Positions 1-10,200 of a stretch of DNA of 64,000 nt are shown here, one piece after another. The stretch comes from Fermentimonas sp. (GTDB lineage Bacteria; Bacteroidota; Bacteroidia; Bacteroidales; Dysgonomonadaceae): assembly GCA_015478775.1 (NCBI GenBank), contig JADMKP010000004.1, positions 62,001 through 126,000 of the forward strand, given 5' to 3'. Numbering within the stretch: the first letter of the stretch is position 1; every line of letters starts with the position of its first letter. The translations under genes were made by a program, and so were the position numbers. The notes under the pieces were generated by a model. That model did not search any database. It was not told where the DNA came from and was given only the letters and a program-made list of their open reading frames with translations.

Positions 1-43
1 GATGACAGAAAAGGAGTTCTTTGAAATTTTGCAAAAGACATAA
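1..43 (+). CDS. possible 3' end of a gene entering from the left
   Basis: The second reading frame is open from the left edge to a TAA at 41-43 and ends in MTEKEFFEILQKT. It could be the last codons of a gene beginning outside the window, but only about 14 codons are visible and no family can be named. The two other frames close sooner or are less protein-like. Confidence 0.3.
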   Translation, partial: MTEKEFFEILQKT

Positions 44-650
44 AAAGATTATCATTCTAGAGATGATTAAACTTGTTTAATCAATCTCCGATGTTTATAA
101 TAACTAAAAGCTTATTTGTTTTTTTTCATACAAACTGAATGATATATCTATGCATCATGCGATAAAGTATCAGCATTTAGAAATACATTTCTAACGAAAT
201 TATTACTACTTACTGCAAATGCCAAGAAGATTAAGAATTGTTTTATTTACTACATAATTTCATTCGTGAAATTTATAGTATTTATTTCGTGCTGAATTTA
301 TTTAAAATCAAGGTTTTTCTAATTCTGCTTCACGATCTGGAAAATTAGTATCTAACGATTCAATTGTTATCGAACCGAATGATATATAAGACTTCTCAGA
401 GCAGCTTAATCAACCTAAAAAACTGATCAAGACGTTATTTGAAGTATCCGCATTCTGAAGTATTAGCACTTAGATAATTAGAATGAACCTCAACGTTTGT
501 TTCTATTTTTTAAGTTTTTTAATCTTCATTAGATATTTACACTTTATCATCATTAGCAAATGTCTGAGTAAAATGATAAGGACTCCTTCTTTATACAAAA
601 AAGCTGACTCAATAGTCGGCTTTTTTTTATGTCTCAATTCAACGTATATA
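44..650. other. gene-poor 600-bp stretch
   Basis: I see no convincing gene here. An 81-codon reading frame at 483-728 runs through a terminator hairpin and over the antisense end of the sigma-factor gene, so it is probably chance. A short 9-bp palindrome lies at 64-83 (arms meeting at a TT loop) without a T-run. The string GAATGATATAT occurs twice (about 136 and 376). About 26 open codons just before a TAA near 390 could be a decayed gene end, but I recognise nothing in them. Confidence 0.5.
597..630. terminator. bidirectional intrinsic terminator
   Basis: A stem AAGCTGACT / AGTCGGCTT (one G-T pair, loop CAAT) is flanked by a T-run of eight on the + strand and of six on the - strand. It lies just past the stop codon of the minus-strand sigma-factor gene and can end that transcript. 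It could also end transcription arriving from the left. Confidence 0.8.
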
Positions 651-1244
651 TCAATTCAACGTAAGTATCATCTTATTATCACTAGCCATCTTACGCATAT
701 TCAAAATAGCATATCGCATTCTACCTAATGCTGTATTTATACTAACACCAGTTATGTCTGCAATCTCCTGAAAACTTAAATCTTTATAATACCTCATCAC
801 AAGAACCTCACGTTGCTTGTCGGGCAAATAACATACAAGCTTTTTAACGTCTTGCAGGACTTGAGCTTTAACTAAATGCGACTCAAATGTATCATCGCAA
901 AGATTTACATTATTCAATAAATCAACCTCGTACGAATCGTTAAATATAGTGTTTTCGTGTTTCTTTTGCCTAAAGAAATCGATCATCAAATTATGAGCTA
1001 TCCGCATAACCCATGCCTTAAACTTACCGGTTTCGGTATATTTGCCATGCCTTATAGTTGTTATGGCTTTTATAAAAGTGTCTTGGAAGATATCGTCTGC
1101 CAAATCAGCATCTCTTACTGTATAATTAATGTACGCATATACGGTTTGTTTGTGCCTTTCAAGAAGTGTGTCAAATGCTGTATCATTGCCATCAGCATAC
1201 AAAACAACCAACTGCTCATCGGTCATCGCTGAGTAATTATCCAT
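651..1244 (-). CDS. ECF-type RNA polymerase sigma factor
   Basis: A sigma-70 family factor of the extracytoplasmic type, 197 residues, the normal size. Region 2 (about residues 25-97) has the DIFQDTFIKA core-binding helix and the FKAWVMRIAHNLMIDFFR promoter-melting stretch. Region 4 (about 135-190) has LPDKQREVLVMRYYKDLSF followed by the helix-turn-helix EIADITGVSINTALGRMRYA. No anti-sigma factor is encoded next to it, and the divergent neighbour is an outer-membrane-type protein that could be a target; this is inference. Downstream there is a bidirectional terminator. The last 12 bases of the gene are repeated directly after its stop codon. Confidence 0.93.
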   Translation of the reverse strand: MDNYSAMTDEQLVVLYADGNDTAFDTLLERHKQTVYAYINYTVRDADLADDIFQDTFIKAITTIRHGKYTETGKFKAWVMRIAHNLMIDFFRQKKHENTIFNDSYEVDLLNNVNLCDDTFESHLVKAQVLQDVKKLVCYLPDKQREVLVMRYYKDLSFQEIADITGVSINTALGRMRYAILNMRKMASDNKMILTLN

Positions 1245-1387
1245 AGCTTTACTGCTTAAATCTTTATGTTAATTTAGTTGAGTAAAGAGGACTTATAGGC
1301 AATTATTTTAGAGTTTATTATTTATCACTAACAAAAGCAAAGAAAAACAAAAAGTTGGATATATGCAAACAACTTAAAATAAAAATT

Positions 1388-1395
1388 TATCTTTG
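1388..1395 (+). promoter_or_regulatory. Bacteroidota -7 promoter element
   Basis: TATCTTTG, an exact match to the Bacteroidota TAnnTTTG element, lies 41 bases before the ATG of the outer-membrane protein at 1437. No clear -33 TTTG is seen. Confidence 0.6.
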
Positions 1396-1436
1396 TTCAA
1401 TTGGAGCTATCCTAATTCTAATGAAATAAGTTTATT

Positions 1437-2330
1437 ATGAATATGAATTTGAGGCATTTGTTAAATATCACTTTTTTGTTTACTGCATATATTTGCTATG
1501 GGCAAGAAGCCAAAGTCACTTATCCCGACAGCACAAAAATTGATATAACTAAATCAATTCTAATTGAAAATGAATTGAATAATTATGACCAGATCAATCT
1601 AAAATTCCCTCGATTAAACCCTGCCGATAAACTTCAACCTCAATTTAGCCCTTTCCAGAGATTTACTCTCACTCCCCCTAATTATACTAGAAATGGAATA
1701 CTGCCCGATATACATTGGAACGGTATTGCTTCTGATTTCATATTTTCTAAAAGTAGTACTGCCGTAGCTACAGCTATGCCTACAAGTAGATTGCTTCTGC
1801 ACTCGTCGGCCACCCTTGGAATAATTGAAACTCCTTTTTTTGGCAAGGCAAATTTTTATTCAATTAATGCAGGTGGAATCTATGCTGTTTCTCCTTTTCT
1901 AAATGTCGGACTAAGGGGTGGATACTTCTCCAATTATGATATTATACCCACTTGGAATATTGGGGCAGATGCAAGCTATGTTATAAATCCTAATTTGATG
2001 GTCGACGGATCAATAACTTATATGGAAACAGCAAATAATTACTTTGGTGTTAATCAAGCCGTAGTTACAGCAGACCTGCATAGTCGCTACCGCATCAATA
2101 ACGATTGGTTCTTAAACGCTTATGGAGGCGCACCAATAAAACAATTTAATAATAATCCCAGTCAGCCTATGTTGCCTATGATGAGCACTCCTTACTTTGG
2201 TGGAACTGTCGAGCATTGGTTTAAACCAACAATGGGTGTTGAAGGTGGTATGATTTGGAGCAGAGATATGATGTCGGGGAAGATGAGACCACGCCCAAAA
2301 CTTGAGCTCAAATTTAGACCGGGAAGATGA
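1437..2330 (+). CDS. outer-membrane beta-barrel-like protein, unknown function
   Basis: A 297-residue protein with a cleavable signal peptide (hydrophobic core about residues 8-20, ending ICYGQ). The mature part is rich in short alternating, glycine- and aromatic-containing segments (for example NAGGIYAVSPFLNVGLRGGYF and later YGGAPIKQFN), as in small outer-membrane barrels. I recognise no named family. It has its own -7 element and is divergent from the ECF sigma factor. Its end lies only 9 bases from the end of the convergent exchanger gene. An anchored non-barrel exported protein is the alternative. Confidence 0.75.
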   Translation: MNMNLRHLLNITFLFTAYICYGQEAKVTYPDSTKIDITKSILIENELNNYDQINLKFPRLNPADKLQPQFSPFQRFTLTPPNYTRNGILPDIHWNGIASDFIFSKSSTAVATAMPTSRLLLHSSATLGIIETPFFGKANFYSINAGGIYAVSPFLNVGLRGGYFSNYDIIPTWNIGADASYVINPNLMVDGSITYMETANNYFGVNQAVVTADLHSRYRINNDWFLNAYGGAPIKQFNNNPSQPMLPMMSTPYFGGTVEHWFKPTMGVEGGMIWSRDMMSGKMRPRPKLELKFRPGR

Positions 2331-2339
2331 TTATAAGCC

Positions 2340-3278
2340 TTAAACAGACAATTTAAACACTATATATAGCACATACAATACAAGAAATGTAGCTCCCTGC
2401 CAGCGACGAATGCTTGCACTCTTCTTCATAAATAACCAAAGCAATATTCCGATGGCTACAACTACAAGTGAGTCTATGTAGTTTATTTGGGGTGTGCTTA
2501 TGGGATGTACTAGTCCGGTTACTCCCAGGATCAAGAGGATGTTAAATATATTTGAACCTACAATATTTCCTATGGCAATATCTGAGCGTTTTTTTATGGC
2601 TGCCACAACTGATGTCGCTAGCTCTGGCATACTGGTGCCGGCTGCCACAATGGTTAAACCAATCATTGCTTCTGACATACCCAGTCGCTCGGCAATGATT
2701 ATAGCATTCACAACCAGCAGGTCTGAGCCATATACCAAGGCTATTAGTCCCACCACTATAAATATTATATCAAGCGACCAGTGTTTTGTTAACTTTATAT
2801 CATCGTCTTGGTCTGTATTGGATTTGCTCTTTTTACTTTTTTTTGATGATACAAGTAAATATATTGTGTATGTTAAGAATAGCAGTGTCAATAACAGCGC
2901 TTCAATTCTTGATATCCTGGAATCTAAAAACAGTAATAGGAAAAGTACCGAGGTTAATATCATTACCGGTACATCAAACTTCAATAGCTGTTTCTTTGCC
3001 AATAAAGGATATATAATTGCAGAGAGGCCTAAGATAATGCCTATGTTAAATAGATTTGAGCCCAGCACGTTGCCAACTGACAGGGCACTCTGCCCATGTA
3101 AGGCTGCTTTAACGCTCACTACCAGCTCGGGCAAGCTGGTACCAAGTGAAACTATAGTTAATCCAATTACAAGTGCACTAATGCCTAAACGCTTTGCCAG
3201 TGATGATGCACCAAACACCAGTCCCTCAGCCCCATAATAAAGTATCAATAACGATATTAATAACCAAACAATCTCCAT
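2340..3278 (-). CDS. Ca2+/Na+ antiporter of the CaCA family (YrbG-like)
   Basis: Inner-membrane cation exchanger of 312 residues with about ten membrane helices. The two inverted alpha repeats that form the ion site are plain: GTSLPELVVSVKAAL with GNVLGSNLFNIG in the first half, and AAGTSMPELATSVVAA with GNIVGSNIFNILL in the second. A hydrophilic lysine- and serine-rich loop (about residues 145-165) separates the halves. The family exchanges Ca2+ for Na+ or H+; the exact ions cannot be read from sequence. It has a putative promoter and lies downstream of the aspA terminator, so it is probably transcribed alone. Confidence 0.93.
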   Translation of the reverse strand: MEIVWLLISLLILYYGAEGLVFGASSLAKRLGISALVIGLTIVSLGTSLPELVVSVKAALHGQSALSVGNVLGSNLFNIGIILGLSAIIYPLLAKKQLLKFDVPVMILTSVLFLLLFLDSRISRIEALLLTLLFLTYTIYLLVSSKKSKKSKSNTDQDDDIKLTKHWSLDIIFIVVGLIALVYGSDLLVVNAIIIAERLGMSEAMIGLTIVAAGTSMPELATSVVAAIKKRSDIAIGNIVGSNIFNILLILGVTGLVHPISTPQINYIDSLVVVAIGILLWLFMKKSASIRRWQGATFLVLYVLYIVFKLSV

Positions 3279-3305
3279 AATTTATCTTTTTTATAACCTT
3301 GAAGA

Positions 3306-3313
3306 CAAAGGTA
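3306..3313 (-). promoter_or_regulatory. candidate -7 element of the CaCA exchanger gene
   Basis: On the - strand the sequence reads TACCTTTG, matching TAnnTTTG, 28 bases before the ATG of the exchanger gene. It sits between the aspA terminator and the gene. Confidence 0.5.
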
Positions 3314-3325
3314 ATTAATTAGAGC

Positions 3326-3366
3326 AAAAAAAACCGGACTCTCTTATAGTTGGTCCGACTTTTTTA
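3326..3366 (-). terminator. terminator after aspA
   Basis: Arms CGGAC (3335-3339) and GTCCG (3353-3357) pair. On the - strand the hairpin is followed by a run of eight T. It follows the aspartase stop codon by about 30 bases. The stem is short and the loop is 13 bases. Confidence 0.55.
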
Positions 3367-3395
3367 GTTTATTAAGCTTATGCGATTAATTAAAG

Positions 3396-4829
3396 TTAGT
3401 TCAGATTTATTTTCCTAGGCTTAATCATATTCTCGGGTTTAAGTACTTCATCCAGCAAATCTTTATCCATTAAACCCTGATCTAAGATAATATTGTATAT
3501 CTTTTTGCCCGTTAGCATAGCTTCTTTAGCTATCTTAGATGAGTTTTCGTAACCAAGGTATGGGTTAAGAGCAGTAACCAATCCTATAGAATTCATAACC
3601 ATCTCTTTGCAATGTTCTTCGTTGGCGGTTATGCCCACTATGCACTTTTCTCTTAAGGTGTCCATGCCATTAATCAGTATATCTATACTCTCAAGTAGCG
3701 AAAATGCTATTATTGGTTCCATTACATTAAGTTGCAGCTGACCTGCCTCTGAGGCCATAGTAATTGTGAGATCGTTGCCCACTACCCTATATGCTATTTG
3801 ATTAACTACCTCGGGGATTACCGGGTTTACTTTTCCGGGCATGATAGAAGATCCCGGTTGCATTGGTGGAAGGTTGATTTCATTTAAACCTGTTCGTGGG
3901 CCCGATGATAGGAGTCGCAAGTCATTTGATATCTTTGATAGTTTTATAGCTAACCTTTTTACAGTAGATGAGTTCATAACAAATACACCCGTATCGCTTG
4001 TTGCCTCAATCATGTTTGGAGCCTCTCTGAGTGGTATCTGTGTAATCTGTGCAAGATGGCGGGTTACAAGAGGAGTATAATCTGGGTCGGAATTTATACC
4101 TGTGCCAATTGCAGTGGCTCCCATGTTAATCTCGAGGAATAAATCTCTGTTTTGTTTTATTCGTTGTACCTCTTCATTGAGGGTATATGCAAATGCTTCA
4201 AACTCTTGTCCCAGTGTCATTGGCACGGCATCTTGTAATTGAGTGCGACCCATTTTAATGACTTGAGAGAACTCTTTGCCTTTTTCTCTAAATGCTTCAA
4301 CCAGTTTTTCGAGCGACTTCATTAAATCGCCAATATGACGATATAATGCTATTTTCATTGCCGATGGGTAAGCGTCGTTGGTAGACTGCGATAGGTTTAC
4401 ATGATTATTGGGGTGGCAGTGTATATAATCGCCTTTCTCGTAGCCCAATATTTCAAGTGCCCTGTTTGCTACCACTTCATTTATATTCATGTTAGTGGAG
4501 GTTCCGGCGCCCCCCTGTATCATATCAACAACAAAATACTGGTGTAGCTTGCCTTCTTTTATTTCTTGGCATGCTTCTATAATTGCATTGGCAATATCTT
4601 CATCCATCAATTTAAGATCTCTGTTGGCCAATGTTGCCCCTTCTTTTACATCGGCAAGGGCAACAACAAATTGAGGGTAATGGTAGAGTTTGGTGCGACT
4701 GATACTGAAGTTCTCGAGTGCTCTTTGTGTTTGAATTCCGAAGTAGTGCTCTATTGGGATTTCTCTTTCTCCTAATAAATCTTTCTCTTTACGCGTTTTA
4801 CCGCTTAATTTTAAATTTCTTAGATCCAT
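3396..4829 (-). CDS. aspA: aspartate ammonia-lyase (aspartase)
   Basis: Cytoplasmic enzyme of the fumarase/aspartase superfamily that deaminates L-aspartate to fumarate and ammonia, feeding fumarate into succinate-forming fermentation. The protein is 477 residues, the usual length. The family signature GSSIMPGKVNP sits at residues 326-336, forming the catalytic serine loop. Other superfamily blocks are GGAGTSTNMNINEV (about 106-119), SQSTNDAYPSA (147-157) and GRTQLQDAVPMTLGQEF (194-210). The last two with GTGINSDP point to aspartase rather than fumarase or argininosuccinate lyase. It appears monocistronic, with a terminator downstream. Confidence 0.95.
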   Translation of the reverse strand: MDLRNLKLSGKTRKEKDLLGEREIPIEHYFGIQTQRALENFSISRTKLYHYPQFVVALADVKEGATLANRDLKLMDEDIANAIIEACQEIKEGKLHQYFVVDMIQGGAGTSTNMNINEVVANRALEILGYEKGDYIHCHPNNHVNLSQSTNDAYPSAMKIALYRHIGDLMKSLEKLVEAFREKGKEFSQVIKMGRTQLQDAVPMTLGQEFEAFAYTLNEEVQRIKQNRDLFLEINMGATAIGTGINSDPDYTPLVTRHLAQITQIPLREAPNMIEATSDTGVFVMNSSTVKRLAIKLSKISNDLRLLSSGPRTGLNEINLPPMQPGSSIMPGKVNPVIPEVVNQIAYRVVGNDLTITMASEAGQLQLNVMEPIIAFSLLESIDILINGMDTLREKCIVGITANEEHCKEMVMNSIGLVTALNPYLGYENSSKIAKEAMLTGKKIYNIILDQGLMDKDLLDEVLKPENMIKPRKINLN

Positions 4830-4903
4830 AGTTTTATTAATTTTTTAAGCTCTGATATTAGAGGCAACTGATAAATAATATAATTTATTGATTAATAATT
4901 TTA

Positions 4904-7219
4904 TTAGAATGGATATCCTATTGCAAAATGAAATGCAAAGTCTCTATTAAAGTTTGGTTTAAATATTGTCCAACGCGATCCTTCGGGTAGTGCGGGGTTG
5001 TGTGCTTTCATACCTCCATCTACTCTTATTAGGAGGAAGTTGAGGTCGAATCGTACACCTATTCCATATGCCACACCTAGCTCTTTATAAAAATCGCTGA
5101 AATTAAATAAACCCCCGGGTTGCTCAACATATTCTTTTATTGTCCATATATTACCGACATCTACAAAACCGGCAAGTTCTATTAGTTTTGATACCTTGCG
5201 CCTGTACTCTACACTAAAATCTAGTTTAATTTCACCTACCCTGTGACCAAAATCGTGACCTGTTGAGTCTCTGCTGTATGTGCCCGGTCCAAGTGTTCGG
5301 GTGCTCCATCCTCTTACGCTATTGGCGCCGCCTCCAAAATATCTCTTCTCAAATGGCATAACATCCGAGTTGCCATACGGCACTGCCACTCCCAAAGAAA
5401 GGTGTGCTGCAATGGTTTTGGTGTTGTCTAATCTAAAGAGTGGTGCAATATCAAAATCGCCCTTCACGTATTCTGAGTATTGTATTCCAAAGAACTCCTC
5501 TACGCCCCTATCGTTTTGCTTGCCGCCACCCATGCCGGTAATTATGCGGGGTAGCCAGCCTGCAACCTCTATTCCGGATTTTATTCGAAATGGAATATTG
5601 GGCATGTCGCCTCGGGATATACGGTTGTAATTGGTATAGGTAATATTGTATGATGAACGAACAATAAGTTGCTCGTCGTAACTATAACGTAATATAGGGT
5701 TTACATCTTCACTGAGGTAAAGATCTTTAAATCGTTGCGACGACCAGGGCATTCTAACATAGGTGACACCCAATGGCTCTAATGTATTTACTAGTTTCCA
5801 TTCCATTGACGACCATTGAAAGCGGTTTGCCAGATTGAAGAATTGACGAAAATATTCGGGTCTTTTCTGAAAGTTGGCTCCAATTGAAAACTCTGTTGAT
5901 GCCGATGGCTGATCTCTAAGTTGCTTCAATACCCATGGCAGCAGCAATTGCGGAATTGATAGAAACACCTCGGCGCCATATTCGTAATAGCTGTTGTCAA
6001 GCAAGTCGAGACTATCCGTTGCACGTATAAATTCATATGCTGCATTTAATCTCACTCTAAATGTTTCGCCACCGTTTAAAAAATTGCGGTGTTCATAGGT
6101 CAGGTTGCTTCCTACACCCAGGTCGCCCGCCGAGTTTGTGCCATCAACCCCAAACTGCATATAGTGAACATTACCTGGGAACAAAGAGATTTTTGAATCG
6201 AGTAAGGTCGAGTCGTTCCTAACTACCGGAGTTAGGTTTATAGCCGTTTGATTAATGGGGCCCATGCCGTTAAGCGACGAGTAAGTTCTTTCCACTATAC
6301 GATCTGAGTATAGCCTGCCAGGTCTTAGAAAAGTGTTGTAATAAACAGCTCTTGCAGTAAGAAACGGGTCCTTCTCTTGCACAATGCTTATTCCTCTATA
6401 TTCTATGGTATCCAGGTTTATATGCTTAGTGGAATCGTCTAGCACATCTGATCTTATACCATTAATAACTAAAACATCACCTATATAATATTGACTAAAT
6501 CTTGTGCTATCGGTTGGGTTGTTTAATGTTAATGTTACATCTACTTCATTCTGACCAACTGTTGTATCGGCTAAGAAAATAAAGTTTTCTTTTGAGAAGT
6601 TATAATATCCTCTGTTTTTGAGCATGGTAGTCATATTTTCTCTTCCCTGCTCAAGCACCTCAAGATCAAATATATCGTTTTCTTTAATAATATCTAACCT
6701 GTTTGTGGTGCTTAGTATATTGTAGATGGTGGTGTCTACCGAGTTTATTGTATCATTAAAATTTCGTATACGGTGTGGCTCGTTACCAATTACATCATAA
6801 ATAACTTCTGCTTTTTTATCTTCTTTTATTACCGTTGTATCCACTTCTGCATTGAGATATCCTTTATTGCTTAAATGTAAACGAATCTGTTCTGCAGAGA
6901 TTATAGCTAACTGCTCGTTATATAAAACAGGTGGTTCGCCATATTTTAGTAATTGGCGATTAAGCCAAGTAGAGTCGTTGTCTGGAATATTGTACATGTG
7001 CAACTTCCATTTTCCTATAAGCGGTATTGATGAATTGGGCTTTTGTCTGAGGTATGGTTTAAGATCTGATGATCCTATTCCTTTTATATCAGATTTAATA
7101 TCTACCTTATCGAGCAGATAACTACCATCGGGCACCTTTTTTGTGACATTGCATGATGATAATATCAACAATGTAAACACAAACCATATATATGTCTTTA
7201 CCTGTCTATTCATTTTCAT
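4904..7219 (-). CDS. BamA/TamA-family outer-membrane assembly protein (lipoprotein type)
   Basis: Omp85-superfamily protein of 771 residues. Unlike proteobacterial TamA it begins with a lipoprotein signal (LLILSSC, lipid-bearing Cys23), the form common in Bacteroidota. POTRA-like segments occupy about residues 30-330 and a 16-strand type surface-antigen barrel follows, with the YFGGGANSVRGWSTRTLGPG lid-loop motif near residue 645 and a C-terminal aromatic FAIGYPF strand. Its start overlaps the end of the TamB-like gene by 14 bases, so the two are translationally linked. Inferred role: insertion of outer-membrane or surface proteins together with the TamB-like partner. Confidence 0.9.
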   Translation of the reverse strand: MKMNRQVKTYIWFVFTLLILSSCNVTKKVPDGSYLLDKVDIKSDIKGIGSSDLKPYLRQKPNSSIPLIGKWKLHMYNIPDNDSTWLNRQLLKYGEPPVLYNEQLAIISAEQIRLHLSNKGYLNAEVDTTVIKEDKKAEVIYDVIGNEPHRIRNFNDTINSVDTTIYNILSTTNRLDIIKENDIFDLEVLEQGRENMTTMLKNRGYYNFSKENFIFLADTTVGQNEVDVTLTLNNPTDSTRFSQYYIGDVLVINGIRSDVLDDSTKHINLDTIEYRGISIVQEKDPFLTARAVYYNTFLRPGRLYSDRIVERTYSSLNGMGPINQTAINLTPVVRNDSTLLDSKISLFPGNVHYMQFGVDGTNSAGDLGVGSNLTYEHRNFLNGGETFRVRLNAAYEFIRATDSLDLLDNSYYEYGAEVFLSIPQLLLPWVLKQLRDQPSASTEFSIGANFQKRPEYFRQFFNLANRFQWSSMEWKLVNTLEPLGVTYVRMPWSSQRFKDLYLSEDVNPILRYSYDEQLIVRSSYNITYTNYNRISRGDMPNIPFRIKSGIEVAGWLPRIITGMGGGKQNDRGVEEFFGIQYSEYVKGDFDIAPLFRLDNTKTIAAHLSLGVAVPYGNSDVMPFEKRYFGGGANSVRGWSTRTLGPGTYSRDSTGHDFGHRVGEIKLDFSVEYRRKVSKLIELAGFVDVGNIWTIKEYVEQPGGLFNFSDFYKELGVAYGIGVRFDLNFLLIRVDGGMKAHNPALPEGSRWTIFKPNFNRDFAFHFAIGYPF

Positions 7220-10200
7220 CTTTTGGCCTTATAAACCTAAACCTTAGAAGATCTCTAAAAGATTGTGCCTCGCGGGTAACAACAACTCCTACACCTTGTG
7301 TGGTGGGATTGCGACGATAGAAACGATCATTTGCCCTGTTATAGGCACGAAGCATTAACCAGTTTTTTAAATCATATTCAAGTTCAAACTCACCCATAAA
7401 AGCTTGCTCTGATGCCATCATACTGTTATCGCCATAACTAAGATTGGTGGATAAACGCAAGCGATTATTAAGTAGTCGCGTAGATACATCAAGTCCCATT
7501 CGCACGTTATCTAATGTACCGTCAACCGATTCCAGGTTAGTGCTCACCGTCCAGTTGTCACTTAGAGCATTTGCAAACAGTGCATCCAACCCCCTTGATA
7601 AAGTGTTTGCAGCAAATTTTGAGAACATAGAACCGCCAAAATTGAGGTCGGGTGACCCTTCTGAAGGGATGAAGCTACCGGTGGTTGCGAGGTATGCAAA
7701 CTGAAGTATTTTTGTTTCTTCATCGCTGATAAAACTATTTACTCGTTGTTGTATGTCGTTTGTACTCTCTGGTAATTCTATATCATACTGAAGGTCCATT
7801 GCTTCAAGATCCCCTCTTATTTGTAGTAACGCGTTTACCGGCACTCGTGTATTTACCATTTCTGTTGTGAAGGTTGGACTAAGAGCTGCTAAATCTGCTC
7901 GTACGGGCAAGAAAGCAATAATATTAAACTGAGTATTCATAGGGTTGCCTTCCATCGTGAGGCGACTACCTTCGCGTATACTAAAGTCTATTGTTCTTAG
8001 GTTTTGAAGGTTGTAATGAAATTTACCACTGTTTATTTCATAATCGCCATAGAGTAGCACAGGAGGCGTAGATTTGGAATTGTAGTTTATACTAATCTCT
8101 CCACCTCCGCTTACTTCTAGTGCATTCCCGGTGGTGGGGTCTAATACAACCTTTGCCTCCAGCAGTGGCGTTAAGTTTACCGTTGCTTTCATTATAATGG
8201 GTATGGCGGTGGCGGGGCGACGGTTTGTTTTGTTAGTGGTCTCGTCTTTTATTCTAAGAAATGCAAGCGAATCCTCCTGCTCTGTATTAATATAAATGAC
8301 TCCGCTATATTCTGTTGCTTTGGCTGTTTGAGGAAGTACAAATGTTAGTTCTGATTCACTTTCTGTGGTTAGATTAGCATCGCCATATATTCCGTTTGGA
8401 GAACCGGTTAGATTGAGCTTACCCGATATTCTCATATCTCCATAAACCATCAGATCGGTTCGCTCTTTATTGTTCAACAGCATAAAATCATCGAGTGTTA
8501 TACCTGCTGTATAAACGAGGCGACCAAAGTTTGTGTGTGTTAATTTTAAATTGAGATTTGCTGTTTTACCATTTTGATCTCGAATTACAAGACCATCGAG
8601 TCCCACGTTATCTCTGCTAATCTCAATGGTATCTGACATGTAATAGGTTACATTGGTAAATGCCACCTTCATTTTGCCTTCGTCTATGCCTAGCCACCCT
8701 TCTGTTATTGGTTCTGCCAGCGAGCCGGATATATTGATACTTGAGTTTAGCCTACCCGTTAGCTCGCTTAGTGCAGAGGCTGCAAGTGGTTGAAGAGCAT
8801 ACAGCTCAAAATTTTCCATTGTAAGATTTACATCCATAGGGTTAGGGCTATTATCTCCCGTAGGAACAAACCCTCCAATATTTAGTTTTCGCTCTCCCTT
8901 ATTTACAAGTTCTGCACTCAAGCTTAATCCTGAAAACATCTGATCCCAATTGCCCTCTATTTGCAGTGTACCAATAGTGTCGGAGTGAACAGTTATATTT
9001 TCTATACGCAACGCCTCTGTTCTAATCATAGGGGTTTCAAGTGCTTGGCGAACAAAAATTTCTCCATTGATAGAGCCAGAGAAGTTGGGGACATTGAATG
9101 CCGCCAGGATATTCGACAGCTCGGTGTTATTAAAATAGATACGAATATTATCAGCTTCACTTTTTGAAGCTATTCCTTCTATACCCAAAAGAAGCATTTC
9201 ATTTTCTCTAATACCAAAATTGTCTATTGTTATTCTGTCTTTGATATAAACAATTGATGCTTCGCTGATATCAACTTTAGTATTATTGAAATCTACAGAT
9301 GTAGAGTGTATTGTTATGTTTGTTGTCAGTTCATCCATTGCGTTTCGATTGAATCCTAATGAAATGAGCAATTCGCCATCGGCATGACTATTACTCTTTT
9401 CAACATCAAAACCTATTCTATTTATTATCGAGTCATTTGCAACACTGCTATTTAATTTAGCATTTATATAACCATTATTCTGTACGAGGTAACTGTTTAA
9501 ATCTAAATTAACACCCGAAGATCTGCTATTTAAATTGACGTTGGTTTGTCTCACATCATTATTACCGAACATTAATCGCGGCACATACGCATCTAACGTC
9601 AACCCGGTTTGTTGTGCCATATCTATAGTTCCATTGATTGTAGCTTCCTCTACGTTATAAAATGGAAGTGCAAATGTATAAGAGAAATCCTCGGTATTGT
9701 TTAGTGTAATTTTAAAATCAAAATTGTTTTTACCGGCTGATAATTGTAAATCGGAACCTGTTGATTGTAAATCAGAAACATTACCTGATGTTTGTGAATA
9801 AGCATAAGTTGTTGTTGATTGTGAACCGGTATGTGTTTGGGCCATTTGCAATAACGACGGCAAATGAGGTTGTAATTGTCGCTTAAACTCATCTGCTATG
9901 GTTGTGAAATAGTAATCACCTGTAACTTCGGCCTCCAGGAAACTCGACATCAACTGAATTTTCTTACCCTCTCCCTCATCTGCAAGGGCTTGCAGGTAAA
10001 TGGGACCCGGATTATAAATAAAGTTGCTATCTACAATTGAGGTGTTGTCAATTATAAGTGTTCCGGCAATATCATCTATTGTATTTCCCGACATATTGGC
10101 ATCTATGCTTGTAGATAACACTGGCGATTTCCAGTTCTCCATCATAAGGAAAGGTCTCATATCAAGCTCCTCAACATCTCCTTTTACAATAAATGCCAGT

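Noticed and set aside
64-83. 9-bp palindrome near the left edge
   Set aside because: It has a 2-base loop and no T-run, so neither a terminator nor a clear operator can be claimed.
483-728. 81-codon reading frame on the + strand
   Set aside because: It crosses a terminator hairpin and the antisense end of the sigma-factor gene, and its product is a low-complexity Phe/Ile/Ser-rich string.
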